Positions 1 to 8,327 of a DNA stretch of 64,000 bases are shown one piece after another. The stretch comes from Cyclobacterium salsum (GTDB lineage Bacteria; Bacteroidota; Bacteroidia; Cytophagales; Cyclobacteriaceae). The notes beneath the pieces are model-generated. The model had not been told where the DNA came from, did no database searches, and saw only the letters and a list, made by a program, of their open reading frames with translations. The translations under genes and the position numbers were made by a program. How positions within the stretch are numbered: the stretch's first letter is position 1; each line of letters starts with the position of its first letter. Location of the stretch: contig NZ_WNKG01000012.1 of the NCBI RefSeq assembly GCF_010119245.1, forward strand, positions 62,001 through 126,000, in the 5' to 3' direction.

Positions 1-129
1 TTTCCTCCTGAAACAGGAGTTGGCTTAGGGGACGTTGAGTTGCTATCCCTGTTGGGTTGCTACTATAAAGGCTATTTCAAAAATCCTGAAAGAATAATCT
101 GCATAATCTGCAAAAAAGGAATAGGAGAA

Positions 130-1515
130 TTATTTCTTAACCACCTTAATATGTTCCACCTTCTGACCCCATTTGATTTCCAAAACCATTATACCTTTAA
201 GAGATTTTGGGATAAGGGTAGCTAATTGGTCATTCATCTCATTTTCGGAATTGACTGTGATTGCTGGACTGATTAGTGTAGGATGTATAATTCGGAACGT
301 AATTTTTTCATGGTTATACCGGGATTTATCAAGTAAAGATATTCTCAGCTGTTCATCTAGCATTGGATTTGGGTAAGCGCGCCACACCCCATTGGTTATA
401 CCTGCCTGTGAGATTTTTATTCCCACGGTTTTGCTGTAGGAAAGAGCGCCGGAATAGGCTACCTGCTTTAATCTGTAATAGGCCGTGCAGCCAAAAAGAG
501 GCAGGTTATCATCGGAAAAGCTGTAGTCAGTGCGAAGATCGGAATATCCTACACCTTCTACTTTTCCAATTTTTTCAAAATGCTTTATATTATTGAGTGC
601 ACGCTCTACTTCGAAATGAGAGTTTTCCCGTTCCTTAAAAGTAGCCCAGGTGATAGTACCAATGCGACTTTGATCTTCAAAAGAGGCATTGATGTAGGCA
701 TATTCTACAGGAAGTATAATGAGGGTAGCAGAGATGATGACCAGTCCGTTGCCTCCATCCCCACCTCTGGTACTGCCGCCTCCACCGCCTCCGCCGTTTG
801 TGGCATTTGATGCCGTTCCTGTAGCACCATTTGTGCCACCATCTACTCCAAACCCTTGGGTTTGGAACCGGATAGAGCTGGCCGATCCTCCACCACCCCC
901 ACCATATCCAAGTAGTCCGGCTCCTCCATTCCCTCCTGTAGCCCTGGGCTGGCCACGGTTACTTACAATCCCATTGGATCCATTGCCAGAAGCACCACCA
1001 CCACCACCACCTGCTCTCCTGTTACCACCCGCACTCGCTCCGGCCCCTCCTGGCCTTCCCACACCTGATCGCTCGCCAGGTCCAGCATTTCCTCCAGCAC
1101 CACCAAGACCAGGGTTTGCAGTTTGGGTATCAAAACTTGTTGGAGTTCCGGGATTACCCCCAACCCCGTCATTAGCACTACCAGCGCCACCTGCACCTAC
1201 TGTGTATGAAAATAAATTCCCTGGGGTAGTATCAATGGTAAAAGTCATTACCTGGCCACCCCCTCCTCCTCCTGCGCCTTGACCTCTGCCTCCTCCGCCA
1301 CCGCCTCCTACAATAATTACGCTCAGTACGATCTCGTCAACATATTCGCTAGGTCCTAGTGTAGACGAAGTAAGTACGGTATACGTGTTGTAACCGGGAG
1401 TAGATATCGTTACCGCTGGAATGATTTCAAATCTCTGTGCCAATGAGATATTGGATGCTAATAAAAATAATAATATAATTTTTATCTGATAAATTTTAAA
1501 AAAATTAATAGTCAT
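130..1515 (-). CDS. Glycine-rich secreted protein with T9SS type A sorting domain
   Basis: Predicted surface or secreted protein of 461 residues. Residues 1-26 form a Sec signal peptide ending in SLAQ. Residues about 66-268 are a glycine-rich domain with long Gly runs broken by Ser, Asn and Ala. Residues about 275-372 match the module common in Bacteroidota cargo (LPVEY, then ITWAT, FEVERA, YYRLKQV). The last ~80 residues carry YPNP and end in a lysine-rich tail, as in T9SS type A sorting domains. It would cross the outer membrane by type IX secretion and be attached at or released from the surface. The function of the Gly-rich part is unknown; adhesion or matrix formation is only inference. 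It stands alone, with no gene within 500 bases upstream. The low-complexity DNA is prone to length change. Confidence 0.85.
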   Translation of the reverse strand: MTINFFKIYQIKIILLFLLASNISLAQRFEIIPAVTISTPGYNTYTVLTSSTLGPSEYVDEIVLSVIIVGGGGGGGRGQGAGGGGGGQVMTFTIDTTPGNLFSYTVGAGGAGSANDGVGGNPGTPTSFDTQTANPGLGGAGGNAGPGERSGVGRPGGAGASAGGNRRAGGGGGGASGNGSNGIVSNRGQPRATGGNGGAGLLGYGGGGGGSASSIRFQTQGFGVDGGTNGATGTASNATNGGGGGGGSTRGGDGGNGLVIISATLIILPVEYAYINASFEDQSRIGTITWATFKERENSHFEVERALNNIKHFEKIGKVEGVGYSDLRTDYSFSDDNLPLFGCTAYYRLKQVAYSGALSYSKTVGIKISQAGITNGVWRAYPNPMLDEQLRISLLDKSRYNHEKITFRIIHPTLISPAITVNSENEMNDQLATLIPKSLKGIMVLEIKWGQKVEHIKVVKK

Positions 1516-2099
1516 GTATGATGTTCTCTTATTTAAACGATAAACTTCTCAGATAATAACTTTGTTGATTCTAAGACCTTTTTATTTTAGAAAAAAAACC
1601 AACTACTGAAAGAGATATTTTGTTTATCTAGAGAACTGTTTTTTTTCTTTTTAAAGTTACTTTTTTAGAAATAATGATTTCTCACGCAAGTAAAGGAGGT
1701 AAGTAAAGGAGGTAAGTAAAGGTGGGTCAAAGTCGACACTAGCAGGTTTCTTCGTGTTATTCTTTTGGTTATAATTTAAAGTCCTTATGCATACTGGTGC
1801 GCCTTTGCCTGTTTGGAGAACTCTTAAGGGTATGAAAAAACTTTCTAGTTAACAGAAATGTAAGGGTTTCATTAAACATTTCGTCATATTGTTTAACGAT
1901 CAACTATGGAAGATATAAATAAATACATATTCCTGATAAGAAAAGTCTATTAAACCAACGAATGAAATTGAAATGCAATTAATCATATTATATATATTAT
2001 ATTCTATAATCGCTTGTTAAAAAAATGACTGGTACAATTGTTAGAGTCAGAAGCGAAAACTACTTTTAATTGTGCTTTCTGATTAAAACAGGGGTACAC
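1516..2099. other. Intergenic, AT-rich, with a short 13-bp tandem repeat
   Basis: About 580 bases without a credible gene. The only structure I see is three tandem copies of the 13-mer AAGTAAAGGAGGT at 1688-1726, the last diverged. Each copy holds AAGGAGGT, the ideal Shine-Dalgarno sequence, but no reading frame follows. The rest is AT-rich and unstructured to the eye. Confidence 0.5.
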
Positions 2100-2789
2100 C
2101 TAGGTGTTTTTTTTCCGCTTTCGATCCCACCAGACATAGCCAATAAAACCTACCAGGCTGATCGCTCCCACCCATACCAAGCCGCCTTTCAGGCGATCCG
2201 TATTTTCCCCCAGAAAGGCGGTGACGGCCGTAAGGGGGGCTATTCCCAACATGGTACTGCCGATAAATCTCCAGTAGCCCATGCGCAACATACCCGCAAT
2301 GATGCTGATGGCATCGTTGGATAGGAAGGGGGAAACCCGGGTCACAATGACGGCCCAGAAGCCATAATCTTCCAGAAATTCGGATATTTTCTTTTCCGTC
2401 TTTTGGCCAAGGATTCGGTCGATCACTGGTGTACCGAATTTAACCCCTATTCCATAACCGATGGTGGAAGCCGTGAATATCGCCACCAGGATGATCCCCG
2501 CCCCGGCCCAGGGTCCGTAGGCCACTACCGTTACGACCATTAATAGAAAGGAGGGCACCACAAACAGAAACATCTGCAAGGTCATGGCAGCCACGATGAG
2601 AAGCGGCCCCCAGAAATCAAATTGCCCCACCCAATTGGATATTCTTTCCTCGTCATTGCTGCGAAGCACCTCCCAGGCCTCTGAAAAAAATTCCCGAACC
2701 GAGTCGTTTAGGAAATAAAGAGCGATTAGCGTTCCGAAAAAAATACTGGAAAGAATATAGGGCCAAACAGCCGTTTTATTTTTGGACAT
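2100..2789 (-). CDS. TVP38/TMEM64 (SNARE-associated/DedA-like) membrane protein
   Basis: Polytopic inner-membrane protein of 229 residues. A first hydrophobic segment lies at about residues 9-27 and a SNARE-associated domain runs from about 65 to 190. It includes the Pro/Gly-rich stretch VPSFLLMVVTVVAYGPWAGAG and further helices. A final helix precedes a basic tail (WWDRKRKKN). TVP38/TMEM64 and DedA proteins are linked to lipid scrambling and membrane homeostasis, but the substrate cannot be read from sequence. The length is usual for the family. It starts with ATG at 2789 and stands alone, divergent from the beta-helix gene downstream. Confidence 0.85.
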   Translation of the reverse strand: MSKNKTAVWPYILSSIFFGTLIALYFLNDSVREFFSEAWEVLRSNDEERISNWVGQFDFWGPLLIVAAMTLQMFLFVVPSFLLMVVTVVAYGPWAGAGIILVAIFTASTIGYGIGVKFGTPVIDRILGQKTEKKISEFLEDYGFWAVIVTRVSPFLSNDAISIIAGMLRMGYWRFIGSTMLGIAPLTAVTAFLGENTDRLKGGLVWVGAISLVGFIGYVWWDRKRKKNT

Positions 2790-3112
2790 GCATCAAGAGT
2801 TAACGATAAAAACAGTTTATGGAATAGCATAGATTGTACCGAAAGTACTCATTTTTAGAAAAAAAAGGGAAGATTTCTATGGAGAAACCTCCGTTTCCGG
2901 ATTCATCGGCTTTTTCCATTTGTTCCCGACTCTTTTTCGGATCCTTGTTTTTTCTTTCCGACAATTGCTGATTTTTATTATCCGTCAAAGATGGCTATTT
3001 TTCGATTACTTGTAGAAATACCTCCTTTACGGAAATCCGGTATAGGTTCGCATTATTTGCGGAACGATCGTATGAGCTAACTTAATTTTATTCTGTTGAA
3101 AAGTAACTCCCT
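2790..3112. other. Intergenic between divergent genes
   Basis: A 323-base divergent intergenic region between the TVP38-type gene and the beta-helix gene. A 62-codon frame on the minus strand (2800-2988) starts with a charged segment but turns into an atypical Phe/Tyr/Cys-rich tail, so I do not call it. The rest probably holds promoters for both neighbours, but I could not identify a convincing -33/-7 pair. Confidence 0.4.
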
Positions 3113-4411
3113 ATGTTGACGAGCAACTCTTTTCGTTGGGTAATGTATTGCTGCCTGGCGTTTTTTCTTTTTGGGTTCCAAAACCTTGCTATTGGCAGTG
3201 GAGGAATTGGGATACCCCAAACAGTAACTCCCAATGCATTTGAAGGAACGGATACCGAGCGCATTATCCATGCGATAGAAGCCGCGAAGGAAAGTGTCCA
3301 AGTGGTACGCATTCCGAAGGAAAATGCCAATGGAACCTCCATATGGATGATTGATAGTGCGCTGTTGTTGCCCAGCAATATGACGCTGATATTGGACAAT
3401 TGCACCTTGCAACTCTCTGATACAAGCAGGGACAACCTGTTCCGTTCGGACAATGTAGGGGCAGGCATTACTGACCCGGTTTGGAACGAAAACATACGAA
3501 TTTACGGAATTGGAAATGCGGTACTCAAAGGGGCGGTCAATCCCCGGGCAACGGGTGACGGTGCCAGGACGCTTAGCCTGAATCCACAAGCAGAGCAGGA
3601 AAAGGGAAATTGGCGGGTAAGTTATGGAAGTGATGCCGGAAAACCTGGTTTGAAGCAAACGGGCGACTGGCGGAACATCATGGTGTTGATCGGATACGTC
3701 CGGGACTTCAGTCTAAAAAATGTTCGTTTTGAAAATGCCCATGGCTGGACCATTAGTTTTGAGCGAACGGTGGGAATAGACCTATCCGATGTGACTATTT
3801 TCAACGAAGAGTTTGTGACCGTGGATGGAGAGCAATTGATGACGGCGAATAAGGATGGGATTAACCTGAGACAGGGTTGTAAAAACGTTCGGATCGATCA
3901 TGTCTCTGGTGTAACAGGGGATGATTTTATAGCGCTTTCTAATTTGGATACCGCCCCGGATATTCCCAAGCAAAATGGAGATATCAACGGGAGTATGGTA
4001 ACAGCCAGTCGCTGGTACGGACCGGAAGATGATATCGAGCAAGTGGTGATTACGAATATCTCCTGTGAAAACCGGTACCGTGCGGTTGCGATACGGGGCA
4101 GCGACCGGGCAGGAATCCATCATATCTACATCAGTGGGGTGATTTTCAGAGCCATGGAGGATAGATATGAAGCCCTGCTGATTGGAGGGAGGGGCTATGG
4201 AGAAGAATCGCTACCGGGTAAAATTCATACCATTCAGGCCATGAACATCATGGGAAATGGCCAATCCCTGGTAAGGATACAGGCAAAAGTAGCCAACTGT
4301 CATTTTTTAAATGGCATGTATACCGGGGTAAATGAGCGTGCTACCTTGTATGAGGTTGACCCTCGGGAGACCAGCAATGTGACCGAAAGCACTTGGTTAA
4401 AGGTCAGGTGA
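3113..4411 (+). CDS. GH28-like right-handed beta-helix protein (pectate-lyase/polygalacturonase fold)
   Basis: Secreted protein of 432 residues. An N-terminal hydrophobic segment (about 10-28, CCLAFFLFGFQNLAI) acts as a signal peptide. The body has the Asn/Val/Ile-rich repeats of a parallel beta-helix, such as LILDNCTLQL, IYGIGNAVLKG, VRIDHVSGV and HHIYISGV. NKDGINLRQG followed by TGDDFIALSN near residue 268 matches the N-x-D and G-D-D blocks of GH28 glycosidases, which cleave galacturonans. The usual GHG block is not evident (RAVAIRGSDRAGIHH lies there), so the catalytic set is incomplete or diverged. It may be a glycosidase of unknown specificity or a non-catalytic member. It is followed by an amidohydrolase on the same strand after ~140 bases. 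Confidence 0.75.
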   Translation: MLTSNSFRWVMYCCLAFFLFGFQNLAIGSGGIGIPQTVTPNAFEGTDTERIIHAIEAAKESVQVVRIPKENANGTSIWMIDSALLLPSNMTLILDNCTLQLSDTSRDNLFRSDNVGAGITDPVWNENIRIYGIGNAVLKGAVNPRATGDGARTLSLNPQAEQEKGNWRVSYGSDAGKPGLKQTGDWRNIMVLIGYVRDFSLKNVRFENAHGWTISFERTVGIDLSDVTIFNEEFVTVDGEQLMTANKDGINLRQGCKNVRIDHVSGVTGDDFIALSNLDTAPDIPKQNGDINGSMVTASRWYGPEDDIEQVVITNISCENRYRAVAIRGSDRAGIHHIYISGVIFRAMEDRYEALLIGGRGYGEESLPGKIHTIQAMNIMGNGQSLVRIQAKVANCHFLNGMYTGVNERATLYEVDPRETSNVTESTWLKVR

Positions 4412-4548
4412 GCATTTTGTTTCGAACCGGTGGCTTAACGAAGGACGCTATGGAATAAATACGGGGACCGATCTCCATTTCGGGTCGAGCCCCCCCTTCC
4501 CCTTGCTTGTTTTGTTGGGAAAGGATGAATACATTTAGAAGATCCAAC

Positions 4549-5889
4549 ATGAACAGTTATCAAATGAATGTGAAATCAAAGAAAGCGGTGAAATTATCGA
4601 ACAGTTTTGTTTTATTGCTGATCGGCAGTTTTTTAGGTCTGACTCACCTGGCGTTGGCGCAAAACCCCTCCCTTTTGGAGGTAAACCCACCAGCCGGGCC
4701 TTCAAATGATCAGGTCAGCGCGATTGTAAATGTTCGCCTGATAGATGGACTGGGAGGGCCGCCCCTGGAAAATGCAGTCGTGCTGATCAAAGGCAATCGC
4801 ATATGGGAAGCAGGTACTGAAGACGAGGTTATCGTTCCGGAAGGAGCTGAACGAACGGATGGTACCGGTATGAGTCTGCTGCCGGGTCTGATCGATTCCC
4901 ATTTACATAATGTCAATAACAACAAAGCATTGCATGCCATTCTTACCAATGGGGTGACGACTGTCCGGGATCCGGGACATCCCTTTCGGTTTTACCAATC
5001 CCTGCATTTTGCACAGGCCAAAATGCCCCGGGTGTACCTGACCGGAGCCCATCTGGACGGTTATCCGGGGGTCTACCTGGATCAGGCCTCGCTGGTAAGG
5101 AGTACCGATCATATACAATCGTTAATAAAGGACTATGTATTACAGGGGGGATCTGGCATCAAAATTTATTTCCGGCTTCCCTTGAAATATTATGAAACGG
5201 TGATCCAGACGGCTGATTTTTACCATATACCGGTAGTGGCACATTTAGAGCTGGTAGATGCAGACGATGCCATGATGGCGGGGCTTCAGGGGATCGAACA
5301 CATCACCTCTTTTGGTACCTCCCTGGCCGATCCGGAAGACGCAATGGAATTCCGGGAAGCGGTACGGGAAAACAGTAGTTACAGAAGGGACGGCAGGTAC
5401 CGCCTGTGGTCAAAGATCGATTTGTCCGCTGACCGGGTGAAAGAGGTGCTTGCCCTGGCAGTGAAAAATAAGGTGGTACTATCACCCACCCTGACCACCT
5501 TTGAAAGGCAAGTTGGTGACGAGGAGTATCAGGCAAAGGCGTTCCAAAATATGCTTGAATTCGTAGGAATGGCGCATCAGGCAGGAGTCACGGTGGTTAC
5601 CGGCTCCCATAATTCTGGTAAATACGCCCAACCCGGCCTTGCCTATCAGCGGGAGATGGAGCTATTGGTTGCTGCAGGTATGACACCGCTGGAGGCTATT
5701 TCCAGCAGTACCATTCTTAATGCCCGTTATTTCCGAACCCAGGACCGCCTCGGAAGTATTGAGCCCGGCAAGCTGGCCGATCTGATCCTGGTAGCAGGCG
5801 ACCCCTCCGTAGATATCAAAGCCATGTACGCCATCAAAAAAGTCATGCTCAACGGGGAATGGGTGGATAGGGAGGAAATGGTGGAGTAG
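4549..5889 (+). CDS. Secreted amidohydrolase family protein
   Basis: Metal-dependent hydrolase of the amidohydrolase superfamily, imidazolonepropionase/prolidase-like group, about 446 residues. A signal peptide ends at LALAQN. The metal-binding D-S-H-L-H motif follows (LLPGLIDSHLHN), then IKIYF (candidate bridging Lys), VVAHLEL, and GIEHITSFG supplying two more His. The C-terminal block (LEAISSSTILNAR, LGSIEPGKLADLILVAGDPSVD) is typical. At the usual catalytic Asp position (GTDA) this protein reads TGSHNSG, so that ligand seems to be replaced. I start it at the ATG at 4549; ATGs at 4525 and 4564 are alternatives. The last 30 codons and the downstream DNA are repeated as a decayed copy at 9011-9137. 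Confidence 0.82.
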   Translation: MNSYQMNVKSKKAVKLSNSFVLLLIGSFLGLTHLALAQNPSLLEVNPPAGPSNDQVSAIVNVRLIDGLGGPPLENAVVLIKGNRIWEAGTEDEVIVPEGAERTDGTGMSLLPGLIDSHLHNVNNNKALHAILTNGVTTVRDPGHPFRFYQSLHFAQAKMPRVYLTGAHLDGYPGVYLDQASLVRSTDHIQSLIKDYVLQGGSGIKIYFRLPLKYYETVIQTADFYHIPVVAHLELVDADDAMMAGLQGIEHITSFGTSLADPEDAMEFREAVRENSSYRRDGRYRLWSKIDLSADRVKEVLALAVKNKVVLSPTLTTFERQVGDEEYQAKAFQNMLEFVGMAHQAGVTVVTGSHNSGKYAQPGLAYQREMELLVAAGMTPLEAISSSTILNARYFRTQDRLGSIEPGKLADLILVAGDPSVDIKAMYAIKKVMLNGEWVDREEMVE

Positions 5890-5929
5890 GAAGTGACGTG
5901 AAAATCCGAGGCAGTGCAATAAATTTTTT
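5801..5929 (+). repeat. Direct repeat, copy 1: 3' end of amidohydrolase plus flank
   Basis: This stretch covers the last ~30 codons of the amidohydrolase and ~40 bases downstream. It reappears at 9011-9137 with high identity by eye. Both copies keep ATCAAAAAAGTCATGCTCAA, GGGTGGATAGGGAGGAA and GCAGTGCAATAAATTTTT. The copy here is intact coding sequence. Confidence 0.9.
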
Positions 5930-6330
5930 GTCACAAAGACCCGAAGAACCACAGAGGGCGCAGAGATTATGGGTTAATTTAGGTGGACCCTGAGCGGAGT
6001 CGAAGGGTCGTATCGCTATCCATTTTTTTCTCAGCCCTAATAGTATCTGACACTCGACCAATCAGAGGATGTAACAATGCCTATTAGGGTAACTCAATGG
6101 CTCTTGTCCCGTAACACGTGACCGTCCCTTCGGAAATTTCCGGAGGGTTTTTTGAAAAAAATTCAACCCCAATGAAAAAATTGCCACCACGGTTGATGCC
6201 AGGTCCACTTATTCAATTTTAGAGAGTGTTCTTGTCTGTGGATGTGTTCGGCGATGCGAGAATCTAAAGATGGTGCATGATCAAATTTCACTTTGCGATT
6301 TATAATATGTTGCCAGTAGTTTTTATAAGA
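5890..6330. other. Intergenic with dispersed-repeat hairpins
   Basis: About 440 bases with no gene. It holds a copy of the short dispersed element CCTGAGCGGAGTCGAAGG (about 5990-6007) and a terminator-like hairpin at 6126-6153 (listed separately). No reading frame here looks coding. Confidence 0.5.
6126..6153 (+). terminator. Terminator-like hairpin TCCCTTCGGAAATTTCCGGAGGG plus T-run
   Basis: The stem is CCCTTCGG/CCGGAGGG, followed by six T. A near-identical hairpin with similar preceding bases (CCGTAACACGTG versus CTGTAACAAGTGG) lies at 7986-8015 downstream of the tRNA-Trp-like sequence. No plus-strand gene ends just before this copy; the amidohydrolase stop is 236 bases upstream. It may terminate that transcript or be part of a duplicated unit. 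Confidence 0.55.
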
Positions 6331-7608
6331 TTATTTAAAAATATTAAGTTTTTCAGTATGCTGTTTGGACTTCGCACCATCTATAGTAAAATTATCAATG
6401 GACGCTTTATCTCTATTGTAAATTAAATTGTATCCTCTCCCTTTATATTTGTATAAGCCTTTTAACAATTTTATTCCTTTATTTGTAGCACCTCCGAGTG
6501 CTGTAAGGACACCTATTAAAACTCCCAATATTGGTTCTCCAGTTGCAATAGTACTACCAATACCTCCCAATCCTCCATAAGATAAACTGATTAGAACTTC
6601 CAATCCATTATTGTTCTTTGCAGGATTGCTTTTTTTATCAAATTCTATAATTTCCTTTTTAAATTTTTTTTGGGCATTTTCCAACACCTCTGCACTTCCA
6701 CCTTCGATATAATCTAAATTAGCTTGAATGAATTCATTATGAGCATGACATAGGTCATTTCCACTTCTTAAAGCCCGAATAAATCTATTGTCAATTCGAA
6801 TTTTTTCAGGAATTCTAAAATTCAATTTTCGGAAGTTACAATCCGACTCTAGTGGCTCAACAATTTTATCTAAAAATAGATTACTGGCTATACTATTGAC
6901 TTGAACGTTATCTTTTTCAAAAGTATCGTCATTGAGGCACATAGCAAAATTGTAATGATAGGCCCTGTTAGCGATTTTCATCAACTCATATTCATGTTTA
7001 CTAGATTTTACAATCTTTTCCCATTTGTCTCGAGGCCCATTACTATCCTTATGAACTATTTCCCTGAAATTTTCTGCTATAGATTTATAGCTATTTAAAT
7101 CTATAGAAAGATTGAGATCTTTCGGGTTCTGTATTAGTAATTCATCCATTAACTGAATAAACCCTTGGCTTAAATCAAATTTTGGCCACTTTATGAAATA
7201 TTCACCTATATCTCTATCCAACTTTTGAACAGCGATTTCCCATCCCTTTATTTTTTTGAATTCAACAAATGTTCTGTTGTCCTGTTCAACCATTTTCTCA
7301 ACCATGGAAAATAATGAATCATTTCTACTCAATATGTTTATATAGTCATTTTCAATCATTGAAAAAAGGGGGGAATTTTCATAATGAAAAGGCTCTTTCG
7401 ATTCTTTGCTTATGGATAATAAGGCTCTTCTGAAAATTGGTGAGTTGACTATGTATCCATCATTAATTAGGATTTTGGGATTATGCGAGAATATTAACTG
7501 AGATATTAGGATTTCATTTAATGTTCTAATATTTAAATAGTTCCAGTTTTGATTTGAAATTACTCTGTCATCGAAAGAACCTAAATATGTAATTTGATGG
7601 TTTTGCAT
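6331..7608 (-). CDS. Uncharacterised AT-rich accessory protein with hydrophobic Gly-rich C-terminal segment
   Basis: I do not recognise this family. Start chosen at the ATG at 7608 (425 residues); a TTG at 7629 is in frame. It has no signal peptide. Residues about 1-340 are charged and Asn/Ile/Lys-rich with helical heptad-like stretches. About 345-395 is a hydrophobic Gly-rich segment (YGGLGGIGSTIATGEPILGVLIGVLTALGG) that could form one or two membrane helices. A basic tail follows. Base composition is visibly AT-richer than its neighbours and the gene lies inside a repeat-bounded patchwork, which suggests horizontal acquisition. The soluble-domain-plus-hydrophobic-segment layout occurs in membrane-acting effectors of defence systems, but no diagnostic motif supports that, so function is unknown. 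Confidence 0.7.
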   Translation of the reverse strand: MQNHQITYLGSFDDRVISNQNWNYLNIRTLNEILISQLIFSHNPKILINDGYIVNSPIFRRALLSISKESKEPFHYENSPLFSMIENDYINILSRNDSLFSMVEKMVEQDNRTFVEFKKIKGWEIAVQKLDRDIGEYFIKWPKFDLSQGFIQLMDELLIQNPKDLNLSIDLNSYKSIAENFREIVHKDSNGPRDKWEKIVKSSKHEYELMKIANRAYHYNFAMCLNDDTFEKDNVQVNSIASNLFLDKIVEPLESDCNFRKLNFRIPEKIRIDNRFIRALRSGNDLCHAHNEFIQANLDYIEGGSAEVLENAQKKFKKEIIEFDKKSNPAKNNNGLEVLISLSYGGLGGIGSTIATGEPILGVLIGVLTALGGATNKGIKLLKGLYKYKGRGYNLIYNRDKASIDNFTIDGAKSKQHTEKLNIFK

Positions 7609-7837
7609 TTGTTTCAAAATTACTGGCAACTACTGGCTAACCGCAATCTATTGCATTTTTTCCGTTATGGCCTTATTACGTTGAATTTCCTTAATTTAAA
7701 AAAATATCCTTGTATATTATACTAGATTTTCCATTTTTATCCAAGACGGTTGCCTAATGGCTATTACCAAGATAAAACGCGAAATCCATAGTCAAATAAT
7801 CGGTCCCTGTGGTCCCTAAGCGAGGCCGAAGGCTCAC
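7609..7837. other. Short intergenic stretch between orphan gene and tRNA-like sequence
   Basis: AT-rich upstream region of the orphan gene. It holds another diverged copy of the GAGCGGAGCCGAAGG-type element (CCTAAGCGAGGCCGAAGG, 7816-7833) immediately before the tRNA-like sequence. No good TAnnTTTG promoter is visible for the tRNA. Confidence 0.4.
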
Positions 7838-7910
7838 ACATGGATAGCTCAGCAGGCAAAGCAGCGGTCTCCAAAACCGCGTGCCGGAGGTTCGAATCCT
7901 TTTCCATATG
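7838..7910 (+). tRNA. tRNA-Trp(CCA), marginal, possibly a pseudo-tRNA
   Basis: A 73-base cloverleaf can be drawn. The acceptor is ACATGGA/TCCATAT with one C-A mismatch. The D stem GCTC/AAGC has a terminal C-A mismatch. The anticodon stem GCGGT/ACCGC is perfect with loop CTCCAAA, so the anticodon is CCA. The T stem GGAGG/CCTTT has two G-T pairs and the loop is TTCGAAT. The discriminator is G, as expected for bacterial tRNA-Trp, and the 3' CCA is not encoded. Two stem mismatches, weak T stem, no visible promoter and its place among repeats suggest a second, degenerate copy or a tRNA-like remnant carried by a mobile element. A terminator hairpin follows at 7986. Confidence 0.6.
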
Positions 7911-7985
7911 CAAAGCTAGCTAATATGCAGAAGAGGGCTTTGTGCCCTGAAAGAAGGGGCTGCCGCCCTGTAACAAGTGGAAACC

Positions 7986-8015
7986 ATCCCTTCGGAATTT
8001 TCCGGAGGGGTTTTT
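7986..8015 (+). terminator. Rho-independent terminator downstream of tRNA-Trp-like sequence
   Basis: ATCCCTTCGGA and TTCCGGAGGGGT pair around a short loop, followed by five T. It lies 75 bases after the tRNA-like sequence and is the better copy of the hairpin at 6126-6153. Between tRNA and terminator are two small G/C hairpins (GGGCTTTGTGCCC and GGGGCTGCCGCCC). Confidence 0.65.
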
Positions 8016-8133
8016 AGAACCGAAATCCATTGTCAAAACCAAAACCCTTCGGTCCCTGAGCGGAGCCGAAGGCAATCACAACATCACCACTTCATCAGAT
8101 CACTAAACCATCAAATTATCCAGCCATCCCATC

Positions 8134-8236
8134 ATCAAATCATGGATCAGGTGTCCATTACCCGCCCAGGTTGCTGCAATAGGAAACACTTTCACGTTTT
8201 TTTCCATGACGGTTTAGCTTTTTTTATAGCTTATTA
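8134..8236 (+). repeat. Direct repeat, copy 1 of a ~100-bp dispersed unit
   Basis: The segment starting TCATCAAATCATGGATCAGG and running through CCCGCCCAGGTTGCT and TTTTTCCATGA to ATAGCTTA matches 9641-9742 at about four of five positions by eye. Both copies can be read as a short peptide (MDQVSI/MDPVSI ... RPGC ... FFHD), but substitutions do not clearly favour coding. I treat it as a non-coding duplicated unit. One copy sits downstream of vapC, the other 50 bases upstream of the gamma-glutamyltransferase gene. Confidence 0.75.
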
Positions 8237-8327
8237 ACCGGAAATGCCACCCGAATTCCTTTTACCCTTCCCAACTCGATTCAATAAGTGCCTTTTTCAA
8301 TTATTTTGTAAACATCCCCATTCTCCC

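Noticed and set aside
719-1282. Proline-rich 187-codon frame on the plus strand
   Set aside because: It is the antisense of the glycine-rich domain; Gly codons read backwards give Pro. The minus-strand frame has a signal peptide and sorting domain.
2094-2120. Terminator ACACCTAGGTGT plus T-run on the plus strand
   Set aside because: The palindrome leaves almost no loop, and the T-run is the reverse of Lys codons at the end of the TVP38-type gene.
2800-2988. 62-codon minus-strand frame before the TVP38-type gene
   Set aside because: A charged start but an atypical aromatic and Cys-rich end, with no family resemblance.
6085-6130. tRNA remnant (GGGTAACTCAATGGCTC...CCCGTAACACG)
   Set aside because: Only parts of D and anticodon arms can be imagined; no T arm and mismatched stems.
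7977-8237. 86-codon frame ending in the 100-bp repeat
   Set aside because: It runs through a terminator hairpin and a dispersed repeat. Its relative at 9388-9738 has a different first half, so only the repeat is shared.
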